58,458 bases of DNA. Source: an uncultured Pelagibacteraceae bacterium (GTDB lineage: Bacteria; Pseudomonadota; Alphaproteobacteria; Pelagibacterales; Pelagibacteraceae). The position numbers and the translations under genes were made by a program. The notes below the pieces were generated by a model, which saw nothing but the letters and a program-made list of their open reading frames with translations, searched no databases and was not told the DNA's origin. The stretch lies in contig CACGWQ010000007.1 of assembly GCA_902576815.1 (NCBI GenBank), forward strand, positions 1-58,458, given 5' to 3'. Every line of letters begins with the position of its first letter. Positions within the stretch are counted from its first letter, which is position 1. Of the stretch, positions 18,157 through 26,626 are shown piece by piece.

Positions 18157-19930
18157 ATATAGAACACATACCTGCGGAGAATTAACTTTGAATAACCAAG
18201 ATCAAACCGTTAAATTATCAGGTTGGATTAATAAGAAAAGAGATCACGGAAATCTCTTGTTTTTAGATTTAAGAGATCACTATGGACTAACCCAATGTGT
18301 AATAGATGAAGGAAAAACAATTTTTAAGGATATAGAAAAACTTCCATTGGAAACTGTACTACAAGTTGAAGGTAAAGTCTTAGTAAGAGAAAAAGACACT
18401 ATTAATAAAAATTTAAATACTGGAGAAATTGAAGTGGGAATTGAAAAATATAAAATACTTGCAAATACTAAGGAATTACCATTACCTGTTTTTTCAGATC
18501 AAGAATATTCTGAAGAAATTAGATTAAAGTACAGATTTTTAGATTTAAGGAGAAATAAAATTCATAATAATATTATTCTAAGATCTAAAATTATTTCATT
18601 TATTAGATCTGAAATGCAAAAATATGGTTTTCTAGAATATCAAACACCTATATTAACTTCATCTAGCCCAGAAGGTGCTAGAGACTTTCTAGTACCAAGT
18701 AGACTAAACCCTGGTAAATTTTATGCTTTACCTCAAGCACCACAGCAATTTAAACAATTAATCATGGTATCTGGTTTTGATAAATATTTTCAAATTGCGC
18801 CGTGTTTTAGAGACGAAGATGCAAGAGCGGATAGAAGTCCAGGTGAGTTTTATCAACTTGACTTGGAAATGTCTTTCGTAGAACAAGAAGATGTATTCAA
18901 AATAGTTGAAGAGTTGTTTGTAAATTTATTCAAAAAATTTTCTTCTAAAAGTTTACTTCATGAAAAATTTCCCAGAATTCCCTTTGATGAGGCTATGCTT
19001 AAATATGGTTCTGACAAACCAGATTTGAGAAATCCTTTAGAAATAGTAGATATTACTGAAATTTTTAAAAGAGATGATGTTAACTTTGAAATATTTAAAA
19101 AATTAGTAATCAAAGGATCAATAGTCAGAGGAATAGTCACAAAAAAAACATCTGAAAATCCAAGAAGTTTTTTCGATGGAATTGATAAATGGGCAAAAGA
19201 TGAGGGATCGTCAGGTCTTGCATATTTTTCTATTGAAAACTCAGACAAATTGAGTGCTAAAGGACCTGTAGGAAAATTTTTTTCTGAGCAGTCCCTAAAA
19301 GAGATAATGACAAAAATGAATGCTGAAGTAGGTGATACAATATTTATGTCTTGTGGAAATAAAACTGAAGTTGAGAAATTGTTAAGTAATGCAAGAAATA
19401 AAATAGCAAATGAGTTAAATTTAATTGATGAAAATGTCTTCTCATTTTGTTGGGTGGTTGATTATCCAATGTTTGAAATGGATGAAAATACAAAAAAGAT
19501 TGAATTTAGTCACAACCCATTTTCTATGCCTCAAGGTGATACTGATAATTTAGATCTTTCAGAACCCCTAAAATTGAAAGCTTTTCAATATGATATTGTT
19601 TGTAACGGCATTGAGTTGTCGTCTGGAGCAATCAGAAACCATAAACCAGATTTAATGTATAGATTATTTGAAATCGCTGGTTACTCAAAAGAAAAAGTGA
19701 ATGACAAATTTAGTGGCATGATTAATGCTTTAAGCTATGGCGCACCTCCCCATGGGGGTATCGCACCTGGAATAGATAGAATCGTGATGTTATTAGCAGA
19801 AGAAAAAAATATTAGAGAGGTAACTATGTTTCCAATGAATCAAAATGCCCAAGATTTAATGATGAATGCACCCTCTGAAGTAGACGAAAATCAACTAAAA
19901 GAACTCAATATTTCAAAAAGAAAAAAATAA
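18149..19930 (+). CDS. aspS: Aspartyl-tRNA synthetase
   Basis: AspS charges tRNA-Asp. The 593 residues contain an N-terminal OB-fold (GWINKKRDHGNLLFLDLRDHYGLTQCV), the class II motif 2 region FRDEDARADRSPGEFYQLDLEMSF and motif 3 GGIAPGIDRIVMLL. The bacterial insertion domain (GAD type) lies between them. PEGARDFLVPSR is the flipping-loop motif typical of bacterial enzymes. It ends 1 bp before the convergent TSCPD gene. Confidence 0.97.
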   Translation: MSKYRTHTCGELTLNNQDQTVKLSGWINKKRDHGNLLFLDLRDHYGLTQCVIDEGKTIFKDIEKLPLETVLQVEGKVLVREKDTINKNLNTGEIEVGIEKYKILANTKELPLPVFSDQEYSEEIRLKYRFLDLRRNKIHNNIILRSKIISFIRSEMQKYGFLEYQTPILTSSSPEGARDFLVPSRLNPGKFYALPQAPQQFKQLIMVSGFDKYFQIAPCFRDEDARADRSPGEFYQLDLEMSFVEQEDVFKIVEELFVNLFKKFSSKSLLHEKFPRIPFDEAMLKYGSDKPDLRNPLEIVDITEIFKRDDVNFEIFKKLVIKGSIVRGIVTKKTSENPRSFFDGIDKWAKDEGSSGLAYFSIENSDKLSAKGPVGKFFSEQSLKEIMTKMNAEVGDTIFMSCGNKTEVEKLLSNARNKIANELNLIDENVFSFCWVVDYPMFEMDENTKKIEFSHNPFSMPQGDTDNLDLSEPLKLKAFQYDIVCNGIELSSGAIRNHKPDLMYRLFEIAGYSKEKVNDKFSGMINALSYGAPPHGGIAPGIDRIVMLLAEEKNIREVTMFPMNQNAQDLMMNAPSEVDENQLKELNISKRKK

Positions 19931-20752
19931 TTATTTTTTTCCTTTAAGGTTTATTCTTATATCTGATAAATCTACTAGTTTTTTTTTATAATCGTTTCTA
20001 ACAAATCCTTTGCTTGTAATATCTTTTACAAGTTTAATTAGTTGATTCTGATCTTCACTTTCTTGACTTTCACTTGTGTCAGAATTACCAGCTATAGATG
20101 GGGTGTGAGCTAAATCTTCTCTATTTAAATAGGATATCGCTAGTTCTCTAAAAATATAATCTAATATTGAACTTGCACTCATTATTCGATCATTTCCATA
20201 AACTTTACCAGAAGGTTCAAATTTTGTATCTAAATATGCATTTACAAATTCATCTAGTGGAACTCCATATTGAAGACCTAATGATATTGCTATTGCAAAA
20301 TTATTCATTAGAGCCTTTACTAACTCACCTTCTTTACTGGTATCGATAAAAATTTCTCCTATTTTACCATCTTCATATTCACCAGTATGCAAATATACTT
20401 TATGATCACCTATTGAGGCTTTTTGGATATAACCTTTTCTTCTATCAGGCATACTAAATCTTTTACCTATATTTTCAGTTATATTTTTTTTTAAATTCTC
20501 ATCAATTAGTTTGGATTTACTAATACTTTTAGTATCTTTATTACTAATTGGTTGTGAAACAATTTCGACTTTACTACTTTTAGCATCTTGAAGGTTTTTT
20601 GTTTTTCTATTATCTAATTTGACATCAATAATTTCGAATTTTCCATCGTCATTTTTCTCTAAATTATTAAGATTTTCCTCATTTATATCATCTAAATAAT
20701 GAGATACTTTAAAGCTACACGTATAATATGTTTCTACTAAGTATTTTGCCAT
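19931..20752 (-). CDS. TSCPD-domain protein resembling the C-terminal part of B12-dependent ribonucleotide reductase (NrdJb-like)
   Basis: The 273 residues match the last part of large alphaproteobacterial class II ribonucleotide reductases (NrdJ): [37 protein letters not shown], then [33 protein letters not shown] and [28 protein letters not shown]. The catalytic barrel is absent and no other reductase gene lies alongside. An N-terminal stretch of about 95 residues ([20 protein letters not shown]) is separate from the TSCPD-like domain. The C-terminus lacks a cysteine pair. Class II reductases split into NrdJa and NrdJb are known (Pseudomonas), so this may be the NrdJb half or a stand-alone regulator. 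The reductase link is by homology; function is uncertain. Confidence 0.75.
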   Translation of the reverse strand: MAKYLVETYYTCSFKVSHYLDDINEENLNNLEKNDDGKFEIIDVKLDNRKTKNLQDAKSSKVEIVSQPISNKDTKSISKSKLIDENLKKNITENIGKRFSMPDRRKGYIQKASIGDHKVYLHTGEYEDGKIGEIFIDTSKEGELVKALMNNFAIAISLGLQYGVPLDEFVNAYLDTKFEPSGKVYGNDRIMSASSILDYIFRELAISYLNREDLAHTPSIAGNSDTSESQESEDQNQLIKLVKDITSKGFVRNDYKKKLVDLSDIRINLKGKK

Positions 20753-20816
20753 TTTAATCCTATTTGTAAATTGAATCTTGGTAGGAATTATATATATACA
20801 TTTTTCGATTATAGTC

Positions 20817-20836
20817 TAATTGTAAATTTACAATTA
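20817..20836. promoter_or_regulatory. Perfect 20-bp palindrome in the TSCPD/NDUFA12 intergenic gap
   Basis: The sequence TAATTGTAAA is followed directly by its reverse complement, ending 24 bp before the NDUFA12-like start codon. A partial copy of the half-site (TTGTAAATTGAATC) lies about 55 bp upstream near 20764. The position between two divergent genes suggests an operator, with no match to a NrdR box that I could see. A long AT-rich inverted repeat can also arise by chance in this genome, but 20 perfect base pairs with internal G/C is unlikely. Confidence 0.5.
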
Positions 20837-20860
20837 TTAATTGAAAATAATTTGAATAAA

Positions 20861-21217
20861 ATGATTAAAGAAATTTTTACTTGGTGGAACAAACAAACAT
20901 TTGGCACAAGACTAAATACAATTTTATTTGGAAAATTAGTTGGCGAAGATAATTCAGGTAACAAATATTATGAGAGCAAGTCAGGAAAAAGATGGGTTAT
21001 TTACAACGGGGAAGTTGAAGCATCAAAAATACCAAGCGAATGGTATTCTTGGATGCATCACACAGGAAATAAAATTGAAAACAGTCACGAATTAGACAAA
21101 TATAGTTGGCAAAAAGAGCATATTCCAAATCAAACAGGAACAGAAAATTCCTATCATCCAAAAAAAAACAAAAGTGAAAATGCTTCAAATAAAAAATATA
21201 TTTCTTGGAAAAGTTAA
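20861..21217 (+). CDS. NDUFA12-like NADH:ubiquinone oxidoreductase accessory subunit
   Basis: This is the bacterial counterpart of the B17.2/NDUFA12 accessory subunit of complex I, found in alphaproteobacteria and mitochondria. The 118 residues give the family signature FTWWNKQTFGTRLNTILFGKLVGEDNSGNKYYE, then KRWVIYNGEVEASKIPSEWYSWMHH and WQKEHIPNQTGTENSYHPK. I start at ATG 20861 rather than an upstream ATG at 20771 because the family begins at the WW motif. The next gene, DUF2155, overlaps it by 38 bp, an arrangement common in alphaproteobacteria. Confidence 0.93.
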   Translation: MIKEIFTWWNKQTFGTRLNTILFGKLVGEDNSGNKYYESKSGKRWVIYNGEVEASKIPSEWYSWMHHTGNKIENSHELDKYSWQKEHIPNQTGTENSYHPKKNKSENASNKKYISWKS

Positions 21218-21587
21218 AGTTTTAATACTTGTTTTTATTTCTTATTATTTGTTAATGATCAATTCTTTAAGTGAAAATAATACACGAACAGAAAATTATG
21301 CTGTCATCACAATATTAGACAAAGTAAACTCTCAGAGTGACATTATAGAGATTGAGGTTGGAAAGGAATATAAATTTAAAAATCTATCTATAAACATTCT
21401 TAAATGTAATAATTCGAAATTTGATGATGATCCGGAAGTCACAGCATACATGCAAGTAAGAGATATAGTAAACAAAGATGAAAATAAGGTGTTCATTTTT
21501 AATGATTGGACATTCGCCTCGTCTCCATCAATTAGACCTTTTGATCACCCCGTTTATGATATTTGGTTAAAAAAATGTTACTCTTAG
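21180..21587 (+). CDS. DUF2155 domain-containing exported protein
   Basis: A 135-residue protein with an N-terminal hydrophobic segment (VKVLILVFISYYLLMINSLS), probably a signal peptide, then the DUF2155 pattern: AVITILDKVNSQSDIIEIEVGKEYKFKNLSINILKC and WTFASSPSIRPFDHPVYDIWLKKC. Two cysteines, one mid-domain and one near the C-terminus, could pair. The function is unknown. It follows NDUFA12 in many alphaproteobacteria. A GTG at 21174 is an alternative start. It overlaps convergent accC by 4 bp. Confidence 0.85.
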   Translation: MLQIKNIFLGKVKVLILVFISYYLLMINSLSENNTRTENYAVITILDKVNSQSDIIEIEVGKEYKFKNLSINILKCNNSKFDDDPEVTAYMQVRDIVNKDENKVFIFNDWTFASSPSIRPFDHPVYDIWLKKCYS

Positions 21588-22921
21588 AGTAATTTTTCTT
21601 TATCAAGCCAACTCACATTAAAATCTGAATCTAAAAATTTTTTGTGATTTAAAAGTATTTTATGTAAGTCTATCGTTGTTTTAATTCCCTCTATAACAAA
21701 TTCATCAAGGGATCTTCGCATTCTTTGAATCGCTTCAGTTCTATTCCTTCCATGACATATTACTTTGCAAATCATGCTGTCATAATATGGAGTTACTTTG
21801 TAGCCTTGAAATATAGCTCCATCCACCCTTGTTCTAAAACCTGAAGGTTGATGACACATGGTAATTTCTCCTGGTGAAGGTTGAAAATTTTTTGACACGT
21901 CTTCAGCATTTATTCTACATTCAATTGCATGACCTCTTGGCTTAATATCTTCCTGTTTTAATGCAGTATTGCCATCATACGCAATCCAGATCTGTTCTTT
22001 TATTAAATCAATTCCTGTTACTACTTCTGTTACTGGATGTTCAACCTGTATTCTTGTATTCATTTCTAAAAAATAAAATTTTCCATCTTCAAAAATAAAT
22101 TCTACTGTACCAGCTCCTTCGTATCCAATTTGACCTACCATTTTGACAGTTTTTTCAAAAAGATCTTTTCTTATCTGATCATTTAGTAAAGGACTGGGAG
22201 TTTCTTCAATTAGTTTTTGATGTCTTCTTTGTATAGAACAATCTCTTTCATGAAGATGTACAGTTCTATTTTTACCAGATAATACTTGAACTTCGATATG
22301 TCTTGGATTTTGAAAAAATTTTTCTATATATACCTCATCATTACCAAAAAATTTTTTTGCCTCAGTTTTTGCAGTCAAAAATAAGTTTTCAAACTCATCT
22401 TCTTTTGTAACAACTTTCATACCTTTTCCACCACCACCACCAGCTGCTTTTATCAGTACCGGATACCCAATTTCTTTACATATTTTTTTTGCTTCATCAA
22501 AATCAGATACACCCCCATCAGATCCTTCAATTACTGGAAGACCATATTTTTTTGCAATTTTTTTTGCTTCAATTTTATCACCCATCATTTTAATTAATGA
22601 AGACGATGGACCAATAAATTTAATTTTGTTTTGTTCAAGAATTTTTGCAAATTCATAATTTTCAGATAAAAAACCATATCCAGGATGAACAGCTTCAGAA
22701 TTTGTCAATTCAATAGCTGACATTATGGCAGGAATGTTTAAATAACTATTTGCTGCTTGGTGTGGACCTACACATATACTTTCGTCAGCTAATCTAACGT
22801 GCATACTATTTCTATCAACATCAGAATGAATGGCGACAGTTTGTATACCCCATTCTTTACAGGCTCTTATAACTCTAACAGCTATCTCACCTCTATTTGC
22901 AACAAGAATTTTTTTGAACAT
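21584..22921 (-). CDS. accC: Acetyl-CoA carboxylase, biotin carboxylase subunit
   Basis: AccC carboxylates biotin on AccB using ATP and bicarbonate, the first step of fatty acid synthesis. The 445 residues begin MFKKILVANRGEIAVRVIRACKE. They contain the ATP-grasp glycine loop KAAGGGGGKGMKVV, the metal/ATP motif FLEMNTRIQVEHPVTE and the bicarbonate-site segment with RDCSIQRRHQKLIEE. It follows accB by 2 bp in the same direction. Confidence 0.97.
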   Translation of the reverse strand: MFKKILVANRGEIAVRVIRACKEWGIQTVAIHSDVDRNSMHVRLADESICVGPHQAANSYLNIPAIMSAIELTNSEAVHPGYGFLSENYEFAKILEQNKIKFIGPSSSLIKMMGDKIEAKKIAKKYGLPVIEGSDGGVSDFDEAKKICKEIGYPVLIKAAGGGGGKGMKVVTKEDEFENLFLTAKTEAKKFFGNDEVYIEKFFQNPRHIEVQVLSGKNRTVHLHERDCSIQRRHQKLIEETPSPLLNDQIRKDLFEKTVKMVGQIGYEGAGTVEFIFEDGKFYFLEMNTRIQVEHPVTEVVTGIDLIKEQIWIAYDGNTALKQEDIKPRGHAIECRINAEDVSKNFQPSPGEITMCHQPSGFRTRVDGAIFQGYKVTPYYDSMICKVICHGRNRTEAIQRMRRSLDEFVIEGIKTTIDLHKILLNHKKFLDSDFNVSWLDKEKLL

Positions 22922-22923
22922 TA

Positions 22924-23346
22924 TTACTCAATTATCGCTATCGTATGTCCATATTCAACAGGTTGACCATCTTCGACGCAAATTTTTTTTACAGTGCCTG
23001 CTATTGGAGATGGTACGTGATTCATTGTTTTCATAGCTTCAACAATCATTATTGTATCACCTTTGTTAATTTTTTTACCGACTTCTACAAACTTTTTACC
23101 ACCAGGTTCTGGTGCTAAATAAGCTGTTCCTATAATAGGTGATGGAATCTCAGTTCCACTAACACTAGCTAATTTAATATTTTCTGATTTTATTTCAGAT
23201 TTTATCTCTTTAACTGTAGCTATATTTGCTCCAGACAATTTTGATACTTTAACTTTTATATCTTTTTCAGTGTATTCTATCTCAGTTAGATTAAACTCAT
23301 TTAAATATTCAGTAAGTTCTTTGATAATATTTTTATTTATTTTCAT
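22924..23346 (-). CDS. accB: Acetyl-CoA carboxylase, biotin carboxyl carrier protein
   Basis: AccB carries the biotin that shuttles CO2 from AccC to the carboxyltransferase. The 140 residues have a C-terminal biotinyl domain with EAMKTMNHV; the biotinylated lysine is Lys106. The thumb region SPIIGTAYLAPEPGGKKFVEVG is that of authentic AccB. It overlaps aroQ by 14 bp. The order aroQ-accB-accC is a common proteobacterial arrangement. Confidence 0.96.
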   Translation of the reverse strand: MKINKNIIKELTEYLNEFNLTEIEYTEKDIKVKVSKLSGANIATVKEIKSEIKSENIKLASVSGTEIPSPIIGTAYLAPEPGGKKFVEVGKKINKGDTIMIVEAMKTMNHVPSPIAGTVKKICVEDGQPVEYGHTIAIIE

Positions 23347-23776
23347 TTAACATTTCATGCATAGAATTTATGGCCAAAATATATCCATTTATACCTAATC
23401 CACAAATTATTCCTGTAACCACCCCACTTATTATAGATTTATGACGAAATTCTTCTCTTTTATAAATATTTGATATGTGAAGTTCAATTATTTTACCTTT
23501 AAAAACATCAAGCGCGTCTCTTATAGCAACTGATGTATGACTATATCCACCTGCATTAATTATAATCCCATTAAATTCTTTTCTAGCATCTTGTATGAAA
23601 TCTACAATTTCTCCTTCAACATTTGATTGTTTCATCTCAAGAGTTAAATTCAATTCTGTCGATTTTTTCTTACAAATAACCTCTAAGTATTTATAATCCT
23701 TGCTACCATATTGTGATTGTTCTCTTTCTCCTATTAGATTAAGATTAGGTCCATTAATGATTAATATTTTATTCAC
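23333..23776 (-). CDS. aroQ: 3-dehydroquinate dehydratase, type II
   Basis: AroQ dehydrates 3-dehydroquinate in the shikimate pathway. From the GTG at 23776 the protein is 147 residues: NKILIINGPNLNLIGEREQSQYGS (catalytic Tyr in QYG), NAGGYSHTSVAIRDAL and ELHISNIYKREEFRHKS with the catalytic histidine. I prefer this GTG because AAGGAG lies just upstream and the family starts right there. The longer open frame upstream to 23923 is antisense to thiS. Confidence 0.94.
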   Translation of the reverse strand: MNKILIINGPNLNLIGEREQSQYGSKDYKYLEVICKKKSTELNLTLEMKQSNVEGEIVDFIQDARKEFNGIIINAGGYSHTSVAIRDALDVFKGKIIELHISNIYKREEFRHKSIISGVVTGIICGLGINGYILAINSMHEMLNENK

Positions 23777-23779
23777 GGT

Positions 23780-23785
23780 CTCCTT
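23780..23785 (-). promoter_or_regulatory. Ribosome binding site that fixes the aroQ start
   Basis: On the minus strand AAGGAG sits three bases before the GTG at 23776 (AAGGAGACCGTG). The spacer is short but the motif is strong. It supports GTG as the aroQ start instead of the upstream Met at 23923. Confidence 0.55.
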
Positions 23786-23792
23786 ATAATCT

Positions 23793-24011
23793 ATGAAAGT
23801 TAAAAATAAAATAAAAATAAGCGTAAATGGCAAACAAATGCAAGTTATTACTAAATATTCATTGAAGAGTTTAATTACAAAATTGAAAATGCCTCTAAAT
23901 AAAATAGCTATAGAATTAAACAAAAATATAATTGATAAAAAAAGAATTTCTAAAATTAAATTGAAAAAAGGCGATAAAATAGAAATAGTTCATTTTATCG
24001 GTGGTGGTTAA
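23793..24011 (+). CDS. thiS: Sulfur carrier protein ThiS
   Basis: ThiS delivers sulfur as a C-terminal thiocarboxylate for the thiazole ring of thiamine. The 72-residue protein has the ubiquitin-like layout (ISVNGKQMQV, then KLKKGDKIEIVHFIGGG) and ends in the diglycine needed for activation, here as GGG. Its stop codon overlaps the thiG start by 1 bp. It is divergent from aroQ with a 16-bp gap. Confidence 0.93.
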   Translation: MKVKNKIKISVNGKQMQVITKYSLKSLITKLKMPLNKIAIELNKNIIDKKRISKIKLKKGDKIEIVHFIGGG

Positions 24012-24784
24012 TGATTGATAAAAAATTTAAGATAGCAAATAAAATTTTTAAATCACGTTTAATCGTAGGAACTGGAAAATATAAAAATTTTAATGAATGT
24101 GCAAATGCCATAAAAACTTCTGGTGCAGACATGGTGACAGTTGCAGTAAGAAGAGTAAATATATCAAATAAAAATAAAGCTAGATTAATGGATTATATAG
24201 ATCCAAAAAAAATTACATACTTACCAAACACAGCTGGATGTTTCACTGCACATGAAGCAATTAGAACACTAAGGTTAGCTAGAGAAATAGGGGACTGGAA
24301 ACTAGTTAAATTGGAAGTTTTAGGGGATAAAAAAAATCTTTTTCCTGAAATGATAGAAACTTTGAGATCAACTGAGCTTTTAACTAAAGAGGGATTCAAA
24401 GTAATGGTCTATTGTAATGATGATCTATTAATGGCTAAAAGGTTGGTAAACGCTGGTGCTGTTGCAATAATGCCATTAGCAGCACCAATCGGATCAGGTC
24501 TTGGTATTTTAAATAAGGTAAATATTAAAATTATTAGAAATGAAATAAAGGTTCCAGTTATAATTGATGCTGGAATTGGTGAAGCATCTGATGCTGTAGA
24601 AGCAATGGAGCTCGGTTGCGATGGTGTTCTTATAAATACAGCTATTGCAAAAGCAAAAAATCCAATTTTAATGGCAGAAGCAATGAGACATGCAGTTATA
24701 TCTGGAAGAAAGTCCTTTTTATCGGGAAGAGTAAAACCAAATATATTAGGTGAGCGATCTTCTCCTCAAAAAGGAATTATTTAA
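24011..24784 (+). CDS. thiG: Thiazole synthase
   Basis: ThiG makes the thiazole phosphate of thiamine from deoxyxylulose phosphate, dehydroglycine/glycine imine and ThiS thiocarboxylate. The 257 residues include LIVGTGKYKNFNECANAIKTSGADMVTVAVRR, LPNTAGCFTAHEAIRTLRLAREIG, VKLEVLGD and [33 protein letters not shown]. These are standard family segments. The 3' end overlaps the convergent RNase gene by 8 bp. Confidence 0.96.
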   Translation: MIDKKFKIANKIFKSRLIVGTGKYKNFNECANAIKTSGADMVTVAVRRVNISNKNKARLMDYIDPKKITYLPNTAGCFTAHEAIRTLRLAREIGDWKLVKLEVLGDKKNLFPEMIETLRSTELLTKEGFKVMVYCNDDLLMAKRLVNAGAVAIMPLAAPIGSGLGILNKVNIKIIRNEIKVPVIIDAGIGEASDAVEAMELGCDGVLINTAIAKAKNPILMAEAMRHAVISGRKSFLSGRVKPNILGERSSPQKGII

Positions 24785-26540
24785 CTTTTATTGAAGATTT
24801 TATTTTTTTTTTAAATTTTGTTTTTTTGAATTGTTTTTTCTTTAAAGATTTTAATTTATTAATTTTATAATTTTCGTTTGTTTTTTTTATTAATTTTTCA
24901 AAATTTTCTATTTTGTTAAGAATTTTTTTTGTTTTTGATTTAAATTCTATGTAATACTCTAAATTGTTAAACTCAAGATTTGAATTGATATTAATTTTAA
25001 TCTTATTTTTTTTTTGAAAATAATTAATGTTTTCAAGAAAGTTTTCCTGTATGTAATTACATACTTTACCACTTGTAACCAGATCAACTATCTTTGCGTT
25101 GTTTTCAATAGCTTTTATTTCAACAAGTTTTAAAATCTTTAGAGCCATCGAATCGCTTGTTAATCTTATTGACCATTTTACATTACTTTCTCTTAATCTT
25201 TGCCTAGACATTTCTAATAATCCAAAATTACTTATTCTTCCAATTTGTATCCTCGCTCTATCATTTCTACATTTTTCTTTAAGCTTTCTCTCAACCTGTT
25301 TCCTATTGCTATAATTTAGCATGTCAATAAAATCGATAATGATAAGCCCTGAAAGGTCTCTAATTTTTATTTGTCTAGCTATTTCATCTGCAGCTTCTAA
25401 ATTTGTATCTAAAGCTGTATTTTCAACATTTTTTTGTCTTATTGATTTTCCAGAATTAATATCAATAGAAACAAGTGCTTCTGTTTGATTAATAACTATA
25501 TATCCACCAGAATTAAGTTTCACTTCTGCATCAAAAATTTCAAATAGTTTTTTTTCAATATTTTCCTTAAAGAAAAGAGGTACTTTATCTCTATATTTTT
25601 TTACTTTCTTTAAATGTTTTGGCATCATTATTTTCATATAGTTTTTAGTTTTTTGATAACCTTCATTGCCTTCAACAAATATATTTTGCGTATTTTCATC
25701 ATACATATCTCTAATACTTCTCTTTATTACATCACTTTCTTGATGAATCATTGATGGAGCTATAGAATTAATAGCTTTCTTTTTAATATTTTCCCAAACA
25801 GATATTAGATTCTTTAAATCACTTTCTATTTCATTTCTTGTTTTATTTGATCCAGCAGTTCTTACAATAATTCCCATTTCACTAGGTATTATTATTTCAT
25901 TTAATATACCTCTAATTTTTTTTCTATCACCAGGATTAAAGATTTTTCTAGATATCCCACCTCCTTTTGGAGTGTTTGGCATCAAAACAATATATTTTCC
26001 AGCTATGGATATAAATGTACTTAGCGCTGCCCCTTTCATCCCTCTCTCATCTTTTAAAACTTGTACTAATATTACTTGATTTGGTTTTATTACTTCTTGA
26101 ATTTTATATCTTCTAGATGGAAACTTTTTCTCAGTATAATTATTATTATTATTTTCATCAATTTTTTCTACTGGATCAGCAATAGTTAAATTTTCCTCAC
26201 CATCCAAAATTTTATCTTCAAATTTCTGACTTTCTTTTGATAATTCCTCTCTTACCTTCTCTTCTTCTTCTTTGATTTTTTCTAAATCACTTTTTGGAAT
26301 TTGGTAATAATCTGACTGTATGTCGTTGAAAGAAAGAAAACCGTGTCTCTCTCTTCCAAAGTCAACAAATGCTGCTTGCAATGAAGGTTCTATTCTACTT
26401 ACTTTTCCTAAATAAATATTATTTTTGATTAGAACATTTTTAACATTTTCATATTCGTAATCTTCAATATATTTTTCGTCTTTAAGTACAACTCTTGTTT
26501 CATTAGGATGCGATGCATCGATATATAAATTTTTTGCCAT
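24777..26540 (-). CDS. Ribonuclease E/G family endoribonuclease
   Basis: RNase E/G enzymes cut single-stranded, 5'-monophosphorylated RNA in mRNA decay and rRNA processing. The 587 residues start with an S1-containing N-terminal domain (YLGKVSRIEPSLQAAFVDFGRERHGFLSF). They hold the DNase I-like catalytic site: ALVSIDINSGKSI and LSGLIIIDFIDML supply the metal-binding aspartates. EMSRQRLRESNV is also typical. The CPxCxG zinc-link motif expected right after it is absent. There is no long scaffold tail, only a short lysine-rich end (LKKKQFKKTKFKKKIK). The family is certain; whether to call it RNase E or RNase G is open. Confidence 0.92.
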   Translation of the reverse strand: MAKNLYIDASHPNETRVVLKDEKYIEDYEYENVKNVLIKNNIYLGKVSRIEPSLQAAFVDFGRERHGFLSFNDIQSDYYQIPKSDLEKIKEEEEKVREELSKESQKFEDKILDGEENLTIADPVEKIDENNNNNYTEKKFPSRRYKIQEVIKPNQVILVQVLKDERGMKGAALSTFISIAGKYIVLMPNTPKGGGISRKIFNPGDRKKIRGILNEIIIPSEMGIIVRTAGSNKTRNEIESDLKNLISVWENIKKKAINSIAPSMIHQESDVIKRSIRDMYDENTQNIFVEGNEGYQKTKNYMKIMMPKHLKKVKKYRDKVPLFFKENIEKKLFEIFDAEVKLNSGGYIVINQTEALVSIDINSGKSIRQKNVENTALDTNLEAADEIARQIKIRDLSGLIIIDFIDMLNYSNRKQVERKLKEKCRNDRARIQIGRISNFGLLEMSRQRLRESNVKWSIRLTSDSMALKILKLVEIKAIENNAKIVDLVTSGKVCNYIQENFLENINYFQKKNKIKININSNLEFNNLEYYIEFKSKTKKILNKIENFEKLIKKTNENYKINKLKSLKKKQFKKTKFKKKIKSSIKVK

Positions 26541-26626
26541 AATTTAGGGTTTATTTTCATTTTTTTCTTTTTTGTTTTAAATACGGTGCCATAACAATAA
26601 CAAATTCGTTCAATAAATAAACTAAA

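Noticed and set aside
23777..23792. TPP riboswitch ahead of thiS
   Set aside because: The gap to aroQ is only 16 bp, too short for the riboswitch.
23777..23923. Extended N-terminus for AroQ
   Set aside because: It lies antisense to thiS and the GTG at 23776 has a ribosome binding site and matches the family start.
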